From Nevskia soli DSM 19509 (lineage in GTDB: Bacteria; Pseudomonadota; Gammaproteobacteria; Nevskiales; Nevskiaceae), in the NCBI RefSeq assembly GCF_000711955.1, contig NZ_JONR01000051.1:1-29492 (forward strand): a DNA stretch of 29,492 nt, read 5' to 3'. The notes under the pieces were generated by a model. That model was not told where the DNA came from, did no database searches, and saw nothing but the letters and a program-made list of their open reading frames with translations. Made by a program: the position numbers and the translations under genes. Shown here piece by piece: positions 23,789-29,492 of this stretch (position 1 is its first letter; the number at the start of each line of letters is the position of its first letter).

Positions 23789-26700
23789 ATGCCAAAGCTT
23801 GGCCCGATTAACGTTGACGATCGGATTCTTGACGCGATTCGAGATGATCGGCTCGTGGTCTTCGCCGGCGCCGGTGTGTCCAAGGGTCCGCCAGCCAGCT
23901 TGCCGGATTTCATCGAACTCGCCAGGGATATCGCCGCTGGGACGGGGAACGCGCTAGCGGATAAGGAGCCTATCGATCGTTTTCTAGGGCGCCTTGTGCA
24001 TAAAGGTGTAGAGGTCCATCAACGAGCCATGGAGCGGCTGACCGTTCCTGACAGTCGCCCCACCGCACTCCACAACGATTTGCTACGTCTGTTCCGTTCG
24101 GCCGACCACGTCAGGCTTGTAACTACCAACTTTGATCTGCACTTCGAGACTTCCGCGCAGCAGGTGTTTGGGAAATGCCCCGATATATTCCGCGCTCCAG
24201 CCCTGCCTCGGGGCGGAGACTTTCGCGGTCTGGTGCACGTGCATGGTGTGCTTCCATACTCTAAAGAGATAGTGTTGACGGATGCTGACTTTGGCAGAGC
24301 CTATCTCACTGAGGGTTGGGCCCGCAGGTTCCTTGTTGAAGTGTTCAGAACGCATACTGTGCTATTCGTCGGATATAGCCACAACGATGTTGTGATGAAT
24401 TATCTGGCGCGAGCGCTTCCAGCGGGCGGAGTCGCAGGCCGATTTGCTTTGACAGAGGAAGATGGCGACTGGAAGTTCCTAGGGATCACGCCCATTCCGT
24501 TTCGAAAGGGCGAAGGCGCCGACGCTTTTAAGGAGCTTTACGACGGAGTGCACTCTCTGGCAGAACGCGCCACACGCGGCGCGCTGGACTGGCGAAGCAA
24601 GCTTGCCGAAATCGGAAATAGGACTCCTCCCGCCGATGACGAAACAATAGGTGAGATCGAGCAGGCGCTGAAGGAAAGCCATACCACACGATTTTTCGTG
24701 CAAGTTGCCCGCGATCGAGGGTGGCCGGTATGGCTGAACTCTCGAAAATACATTGAAGCTCTGTTTGACGCGGCCCCGCTAGGCGAGAAAGACAGGTTAC
24801 TCGTATCGTGGCTGGCGGAGCACTACGCCATCGAACACCCAAACGAGTTGTTTGCGGCTGTGGCGGCGCAGAAAATGAGGTTAAACCCGGAATTGTGGTG
24901 GGCGATTGGCCGCGAACTGGGACTTGACGACAAGAAGGAGCTCCGCGACTTGGATCTCACGCGCTGGGTCGCGCTACTTCTGGCTTGCGCGCCGGCCAAC
25001 GCCGACCACCACGTACTGTCGTGGCTGGCAGCCCGATGTACCAAACAAGGGGCGATCCTAGTTGCGCTTGAGATTTTTTTGTTCATGGGGCAACACCGAT
25101 TTAATGTCAAGCTTGGGTACCAATGGCCTGACATCGAAGATGAGGACAGCACTACGAGGCTTGATCTTGATACGCCCTTACGCAGCGAGCATTTCAGTCT
25201 GAATGAAGTATGGACTCAGAGCCTCAAGCCACATCTGCCAGCGATTGCGCAGCCTTTGCTCTCTGGCGTTGCTCGGCGCTTGGAGAGCATTCACTACTAC
25301 CTTCTAGCTTGGGACAAGGCCGCGCACGACGGCGATGCTCTCACTTGGGGTCGAGCCGCAATTGAGCCGCATCAGCAGGATGAACATCCAGAGCCGATCG
25401 ATGCTCTGATTGATGCTGCACGTGATGCACTGGAATGGCTCGCCGCGAATCAAACTAACCTACTGGACGCTTGGATTGAGAGGCTGCTTGTTTCCGACGT
25501 GCCCCTGCTGCGCCGTTTGGCAATCTACGCAGCCACTGCGCGTCCTGAAACATCATCGGATGACAAGTTGAATTGGTTGCTGCGACGCATTGGCCTATAC
25601 GCCGTTGCGGAACACCATGAGATTCATCGACTTGCGGCTTTGAACTATCCATCAGCCAGCGCTCCGGTCCGGGAGGCGATTATTGGCGCCATTTTGGAGC
25701 ATCAGGTACCGGATGCGGAAGATGAGAAAGCTGCGATACGCACCGCAAGAGTACATTTCGAATGGCTGGATTGGTTGCTGCAGTCGGAACCCACCTGTGT
25801 ACTTCTACAAGCGGCACTTGCTCCGATCAAGGCCGCCTATCCTCAATGGGTCGCGCAGGACCACCCTGATCTGACGCACTGGACTGGCGCATTGTGGGTT
25901 GGCCCGCAGAGTCCATGGACGGTTGACCAGCTACTGGCTACTTCGCCGGCCGAGCAACTGGAACAATTGCAGAACTTCCAGGGGAATCGATTCGAGGGGC
26001 CTGATCGCGATGGGTTGCTTGCAGTGCTGAAGGAAACATGCAAGCAGCGACCCGATTGGGGGTTTCTGCTGTCTGATGCTCTGATAGCACGCGCGTTGTG
26101 GACGTCGGATTTATGGTCGCCGATATTGCGAGGTTGGCTGGAAGCTGAACTGACGGTCGCGCAGTGGAACACCATACTTGACCTCGTTGCCTGTCCCGAG
26201 ATTCAAACAGCGCATGTGCATGAGGTGGCCAATTTGATCTACGGATTGGTGAAGGACGGCGGCAAACCCTTCGCGCTCGACGTACTCGACAAGGCCAACG
26301 CCATCGCGGTGAACGTCTGGAATGCAATTGAACGGAAACAAGATCCGCAAGACGTTAAAGATTGGCTGCTCTCGGCGATCAATCGCCCAGCCGGAGTTAT
26401 TGCCGAATTCTGGATTCACGGATTGTCGAGGCTCTTGCGGGGCAAAGCGGGCGCTGATAGATCGCTACCGGATGATTACCGCAGGTGGCTCACCCTGGTT
26501 GCCTTAGACCAAAGCGATGTAGGTGGAATGGGGCGCAGTGTCTTCGCGAGCCAAACACTGTTTCTATTTTCTCTCGACGAAGGATGGACGCGACAGCACA
26601 TCGTTCCGTTATTCGGCGACCCGAATGCACAGCGATTTGACCAAGCTTGGGATGGATTTCTCACCTGGGGTCGCCTGAGTGCAGCGCTCGCAGAAGCTCT

Positions 26701-27319
26701 AAAGCCGGCATTTATTGCGGCACTGCCGAGACTGGGCGCTGTTCGTATGGATCGCCGGCGACGTTTCATCGAATTCATCGCCGTGCTGTCGATATTTCAC
26801 AGCGATGACCCAACCGAGCAGATCCTTCCAGCTCTGTTCCAGCAAGGCACAGTTGCGGATCGCATCCTGTTTACGTCGAAGCTCGGCTTTTTTCTTCGGC
26901 AGTTGGATGCCGATGCGCGCTCGGTTCTTTGGAATCGCTGGCTGCGCCGTTATTGGGAGAATAGATTGCAAGCGGTTCCCGCCGTTCTTGACCCTACCGA
27001 GAACTGGAAAATGGTGGAATGGCTTCCGCACCTCGGAGACTTTTATCCAGAAGCGGTTCAGCTCGCAGTGCGTGGGCCTCGGCAAGCCATCGAGCATTCA
27101 GATTTATTCCGTACATTGAATGCCAGCGAGCTTGTTGTTCGATATCCGCGAGAAACAGCGCAGTTGATCGTCTTTGCCTGTAACTGCGGCTTCCCGCCCT
27201 ACTTCTGCGGCGATGTCACATCAATCATTGGCCGGCTCAGAGCTGCCGAGTTGGGTCAGGAGTCTGAGCGCGAGTTGCTTGAAGCCATGGCGCGAACGCC
27301 TTGCGGCCCCATTGCTTGA
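23789..27319 (+). CDS. SIR2-like NADase, probable SIR2-DUF4020 defence protein
   Basis: A 1176-residue protein. The N-terminal SIR2-like domain (about 1-280) has the NAD-binding FAGAGVS (25-31), LVTTNFD (110-116, with Asn114 and Asp116), HVHG (150-153) with His152 as the likely catalytic base, and FVGYSHND (193-200). These match SIR2_2-type domains that degrade NAD+ in anti-phage systems. The remaining 900 residues are alpha-helical, Trp- and Leu-rich, with repeat-like helical pairs. The stretch INRPAGVIAEFWIHGLSRLL (about 865-890) and the C-terminal third resemble DUF4020. The large helical part probably senses the trigger or mediates assembly. The ATG has AGGGA about ten bases upstream. Base composition is lower in GC than the transfer genes. 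Confidence 0.87.
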   Translation: MPKLGPINVDDRILDAIRDDRLVVFAGAGVSKGPPASLPDFIELARDIAAGTGNALADKEPIDRFLGRLVHKGVEVHQRAMERLTVPDSRPTALHNDLLRLFRSADHVRLVTTNFDLHFETSAQQVFGKCPDIFRAPALPRGGDFRGLVHVHGVLPYSKEIVLTDADFGRAYLTEGWARRFLVEVFRTHTVLFVGYSHNDVVMNYLARALPAGGVAGRFALTEEDGDWKFLGITPIPFRKGEGADAFKELYDGVHSLAERATRGALDWRSKLAEIGNRTPPADDETIGEIEQALKESHTTRFFVQVARDRGWPVWLNSRKYIEALFDAAPLGEKDRLLVSWLAEHYAIEHPNELFAAVAAQKMRLNPELWWAIGRELGLDDKKELRDLDLTRWVALLLACAPANADHHVLSWLAARCTKQGAILVALEIFLFMGQHRFNVKLGYQWPDIEDEDSTTRLDLDTPLRSEHFSLNEVWTQSLKPHLPAIAQPLLSGVARRLESIHYYLLAWDKAAHDGDALTWGRAAIEPHQQDEHPEPIDALIDAARDALEWLAANQTNLLDAWIERLLVSDVPLLRRLAIYAATARPETSSDDKLNWLLRRIGLYAVAEHHEIHRLAALNYPSASAPVREAIIGAILEHQVPDAEDEKAAIRTARVHFEWLDWLLQSEPTCVLLQAALAPIKAAYPQWVAQDHPDLTHWTGALWVGPQSPWTVDQLLATSPAEQLEQLQNFQGNRFEGPDRDGLLAVLKETCKQRPDWGFLLSDALIARALWTSDLWSPILRGWLEAELTVAQWNTILDLVACPEIQTAHVHEVANLIYGLVKDGGKPFALDVLDKANAIAVNVWNAIERKQDPQDVKDWLLSAINRPAGVIAEFWIHGLSRLLRGKAGADRSLPDDYRRWLTLVALDQSDVGGMGRSVFASQTLFLFSLDEGWTRQHIVPLFGDPNAQRFDQAWDGFLTWGRLSAALAEALKPAFIAALPRLGAVRMDRRRRFIEFIAVLSIFHSDDPTEQILPALFQQGTVADRILFTSKLGFFLRQLDADARSVLWNRWLRRYWENRLQAVPAVLDPTENWKMVEWLPHLGDFYPEAVQLAVRGPRQAIEHSDLFRTLNASELVVRYPRETAQLIVFACNCGFPPYFCGDVTSIIGRLRAAELGQESERELLEAMARTPCGPIA

Positions 27320-27335
27320 GCCTTTAGGTGTTTCC

Positions 27336-27398
27336 ATGAAAGGACCAATCGAGGGACGTTTCTGGATCGACAATAGCCGTTGGCGAGTGGCTCGATGA
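27336..27398 (+). CDS. Tiny coupled open frame (20 codons)
   Basis: MKGPIEGRFWIDNSRWRVAR, preceded by TAGGTG six bases before the ATG. Its stop codon overlaps the next start codon (ATGA), the classic layout for translational coupling. It may be a leader or a remnant. The IEGRFW start faintly recalls the N-terminus of ApeA-type defence proteins, which is too short a match to rely on. Confidence 0.3.
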   Translation: MKGPIEGRFWIDNSRWRVAR

Positions 27399-27988
27399 GC
27401 AAGCTCCCAATATTGGTCAGCATGGACCTGCTTTTCCTCCGCGATTTCTTAAACCACGTGAAATCGGATGTGGCGACCGAATGGACCGAGATTGAAGCAC
27501 AATCTGAGCGCGGCGAGTTCGAGGAGTACGAGGACTACGAACGTGCGATGAACTATCCTTTAGTTCGCGCCGAGATTGGTGCTCGCGCCGTATACCATGA
27601 ACTAAACGCGTTGGTGGAATCCCAATTGCAAGCACTTGCAGAAACGCGCTGGCAGCGATTGAATCCCAGCCGTTCAAATGATCCCGCAAAGTGGAAAACT
27701 GTGGCGGACGCGTCTTTCGGACAAGTACGCGAGTTAATCGAAGCCGAGTATGGAATCTATCTCGTCGACGTCGAGGGCTGGTGCCACATAGAGAAATTGC
27801 GCGAGGTTGTAAATGCTTATAAGCATCGCAGAGGCAACAAAAGAATGAGCGAGATATTCAAAGATCGCACGGCCTACAAAGGTACGTTTAGGTATGAGAC
27901 GAGTATCGACGAGGCGACGCAGCTTTTAGAGCAGGTTCCTATTTTTCTGGATAACCTGATTACGGCCGCGCTCCATCAAACCAATTAA
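27395..27988 (+). CDS. Small HEPN-like protein, unknown function
   Basis: A 197-residue, mostly helical and acidic protein. Its notable motif is LREVVNAYKHRRG (residues 135-147), with Arg136, Asn140, Lys143 and His144. This resembles the R/N-x-x-x-H type ends of HEPN domains, although the Arg-to-His spacing (seven residues) is longer than the usual four to six. The ATG overlaps the stop of a 20-codon open frame; an in-frame GTG-side extension to 27380 exists but adds only five residues. It follows the SIR2-like gene by 75 bases and precedes a second protein with the same N-x2-K-H ending. Confidence 0.68.
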   Translation: MSKLPILVSMDLLFLRDFLNHVKSDVATEWTEIEAQSERGEFEEYEDYERAMNYPLVRAEIGARAVYHELNALVESQLQALAETRWQRLNPSRSNDPAKWKTVADASFGQVRELIEAEYGIYLVDVEGWCHIEKLREVVNAYKHRRGNKRMSEIFKDRTAYKGTFRYETSIDEATQLLEQVPIFLDNLITAALHQTN

Positions 27989-28018
27989 AACAATCCCGAT
28001 ATTCCGCCCGTCCTGCCC

Positions 28019-28477
28019 ATGACCCTCAACTATGGCCTGACTTCAATCCGAGATCTCTTTGCGAAGTTGCAGCGCGACGCTGCTGCGCTAGATGAAGAGG
28101 TGAACAGTGACCGCATGTTCAATTTTGTGATAACCGGCTATTCGATGATCGATTGGGTTAAGAACGATCCATCGGTTCCGACGGCCGCTAAAGCGGCCGT
28201 GGCGGTTCAAGCGCTTCGAGATGATATATGGCTCAAAGCCTGCGGCGAACTCGCAAACGCAAGCAAGCATTTCGTGCTCAAAAAGCAGTCACCTACTACC
28301 GCCTCTGCAACTACGGCTCAAGGCTATGGCGTTGGCCGCTATGGCATGGGCGGCTACGGAGTCGGTGAGGAAAGCATTGATATCCTGCTCAATGACGGCG
28401 CGAGCTTTCACTGCCTCGACCTCGTGAACGGCGTAGTCGGTTCGTGGCAGCGTTTCTTTTTATCACACGGAATTTGA
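28019..28477 (+). CDS. Small helical protein with N-x2-K-H motif and Gly/Tyr linker
   Basis: A 152-residue protein. The helical N-terminal part ends in LRDDIWLKACGELANASKHF (66-85), in which Asn80, Lys83 and His84 match the N-x2-K-H motif of the upstream gene. A short Gly/Tyr repeat follows (GYGVGRYGMGGYGVG, about 101-115), then a C-terminal strand-helix part (SIDILLNDGASFHCLDLVN). A HEPN-type fold is possible. The start is the first ATG after the preceding gene, 30 bases downstream of its stop, without a clear ribosome-binding site. Confidence 0.68.
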   Translation: MTLNYGLTSIRDLFAKLQRDAAALDEEVNSDRMFNFVITGYSMIDWVKNDPSVPTAAKAAVAVQALRDDIWLKACGELANASKHFVLKKQSPTTASATTAQGYGVGRYGMGGYGVGEESIDILLNDGASFHCLDLVNGVVGSWQRFFLSHGI

Positions 28478-28525
28478 AAGCAGTCCCGGCGCAACGACAA
28501 GGGTCGCCATCTTACAGAGGTAAAC

Positions 28526-29164
28526 GTGTTCAACTTACTCGTTACGGGCAGCAACGGCTGGGGAACCACGCACGGAAGTATGAAAGTGGATAGAGTGCTT
28601 AATTACACCGCACAGCACGTGGAAGACCACTTTGCACCTGGCGGCAAGCTCGATCAACGCGCCGTTACCGAACTGCCGACCGTCTTTGCCTGTGAGAATG
28701 GGTGGGACGGCAAGCAGCCTGCCGCCCGTGTGGGGACCTTGACGCGGGTTCAATTGGTCGGCTCGGAGTACCAGCTTGACTACGTACTCGACCCCGACAT
28801 ACCTCCGATTGCCAATTCGCTGCTGTTCGGGGACGCCGCTCATGATCTTCACATTAATACAACAGCGTCGATTCCTGAGTCGTCTCGCAACCATTGGTCC
28901 ATCAAGGACGTTGATCTGTTCAAGGTATTGCTCAAGAGAGGACTTGGCCAACGTCCCCAACCCAAGGTTTTTAGTTTCGGCGATGAGCCGGTGGACGACA
29001 GCCTGGTCGCGGTAATGATGCCGTTTGACGCGGCCTACAATCCGGTTTATGAGGCGCTAAGAACAGCGATCGCCGAGACCGGCATGACATGCAAACGCGC
29101 GGATGATATCTGGGATAACGATCACGTTGTTCAAGATGTCGCTCAACTATTGAGTCTTGCATAA
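28526..29164 (+). pseudogene. Nucleoside-deoxyribosyltransferase/TIR-like gene truncated by an IS
   Basis: The GTG start is preceded by AGAGGTAAAC. Residues 1-150 are an unrecognised domain (MFNLLVTGSNGWG start, strand-rich). From about residue 160, DDSLVAVMMPFDAAYNPVYE, then ALRTAIAETGMTCKRADDIW, matches the N-terminal half of the nucleoside 2-deoxyribosyltransferase-like/TIR-like fold found in many anti-phage effectors. The reading frame breaks off in VVQDVAQL, where the family continues with a strand and the catalytic region, and after about 29149 enters the IS and stops at TAA. The effector is therefore missing its active-site half. It ends the defence-like gene cluster. Confidence 0.75.
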
Positions 29165-29492
29165 ATAGTTGAAGCACTACAGTGGCAGCTCAGCTTGGGT
29201 CCAAAAGGCAGTGACAAGGGTGGATCGTCGCTGCATGGACTGGAGCCTGCGGCGTGCATATCGGCTAAGTTGGCCCAGATTGGACGGACAGAAGTTGCCC
29301 AGCTCGCGATGTTTCAGATGTCCCCAGATGTATTCGACCGGGTTGAGCTCTGGCGCGTAGGCAGGCATGACTTCGAGTTGAATGGCGCCATTGAGGCTGT
29401 CCACGTACTGACGTACCAAGCGGCTCTTGTGCACTGGCAGGCCGTCCCAGACGATCAGCAATTTGCGCTTGATCTGGCGCCGGAGCGCTTTG
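29150..29492 (-). mobile_element. IS630-family insertion sequence (partial)
   Basis: One end of an insertion sequence, running off the window. The transposase is IS630-like, and the interruption of the preceding gene follows TA (29148-29149), the target dinucleotide of this family. The exact left end is inferred from where homology to the disrupted protein stops. A small inverted repeat, CAACTATT (29144-29151) and AATAGTTG (29164-29171), spans the junction. Confidence 0.75.
29177..29492 (-). CDS. IS630-family transposase, C-terminal part
   Basis: The C-terminal 105 or so residues of a DDE transposase, entering from beyond the right edge. LLIVWDGLPVHKS holds the second catalytic Asp. The family hallmark YAPELNPVEYIWGHLK holds the final acidic residue (Glu in NPVE). 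The frame is open to the window end, so the N-terminal helix-turn-helix and first Asp are outside. The stop lies about 27 bases from the presumed element end, as is usual for IS630 members. Confidence 0.92.
   Translation of the reverse strand, partial: KALRRQIKRKLLIVWDGLPVHKSRLVRQYVDSLNGAIQLEVMPAYAPELNPVEYIWGHLKHRELGNFCPSNLGQLSRYARRRLQSMQRRSTLVTAFWTQAELPL

Larger units (their letters stand above)
8085..29492. mobile_element. Mobilisable genomic island with defence cargo (left part)
   Basis: Everything from the integrase remnant to the window end looks acquired. It holds an integrase fragment, MobF relaxase, coupling protein, AlpA and XRE regulators, a toxin-antitoxin pair, several defence-type genes and an insertion sequence. 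Base composition is uneven: about 23100-29150 is clearly less GC-rich than the flanking efflux region. No VirB/Tra mating-pair genes are present, so transfer would need a helper. The right end lies outside the window and no direct-repeat attachment pair could be assigned. Confidence 0.65.

Noticed and set aside
29144..29171. CAACTATT/AATAGTTG inverted repeat as the terminal repeat of the IS
   Set aside because: Its left arm lies partly in the disrupted gene, so it cannot simply be the element's terminal inverted repeat. The other end of the IS is needed.

Overview
The window is high-GC DNA from a Gram-negative bacterium, most likely a gamma- or betaproteobacterium. The clues are a MacA/MacB/NodT-type tripartite efflux operon, lipobox-bearing lipoproteins, a perfect FNR/ANR-type box and a MobF relaxase related to TrwC. 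No rRNA or tRNA gene was found, and the genus cannot be fixed from this sequence.

Two blocks are visible. Block 1 (about 1-8073) looks like ordinary chromosome. It holds a minus-strand efflux operon (outer-membrane factor, MacA-like adaptor, MacB-like ABC permease), a minus-strand serine-hydrolase lipoprotein of the beta-lactamase/esterase fold, and a plus-strand Ser/Leu-rich lipoprotein followed by a strong hairpin. Two copies of the same direct-repeat motif, TTTACC-N5-TTTACA, lie upstream of the efflux operon and of the Ser/Leu-rich lipoprotein. A perfect TTGAT-N4-ATCAA box sits between one copy and the efflux operon.

Block 2 (about 8085 to the window end) is an accessory island. It opens with a decayed tyrosine-integrase fragment and an AT-rich stretch with a short direct repeat. 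Next come small unknown genes and an NtrC-type AAA+ regulator that lacks both arginine fingers and has an altered GAFTGA loop. A compact minus-strand mobilisation operon follows (ribbon-helix-helix-like accessory protein, TraD/TrwB coupling protein, MobF relaxase, AlpA-type regulator), divergent from an XRE regulator. No mating-pair-formation genes are present, so the island looks like a mobilisable rather than self-transmissible element.

The plus-strand cargo is defence-like: an AbiEi/AbiEii toxin-antitoxin pair with two inverted repeats upstream, a PIN-like protein next to a CoiA/DUF6035-like nuclease candidate, a CX5R phosphatase, an unknown gene, a 1176-residue SIR2-like protein (probable SIR2-DUF4020), two small proteins sharing an N-x2-K-H motif, and a nucleoside-deoxyribosyltransferase/TIR-like gene cut by an IS630-family element that runs off the window.

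The most interesting candidates are the degenerate AAA+ activator with its small partner gene, the PIN plus CoiA-like pair (possibly under the same XRE operator as the transfer genes), and the SIR2 to deoxyribosyltransferase cluster.
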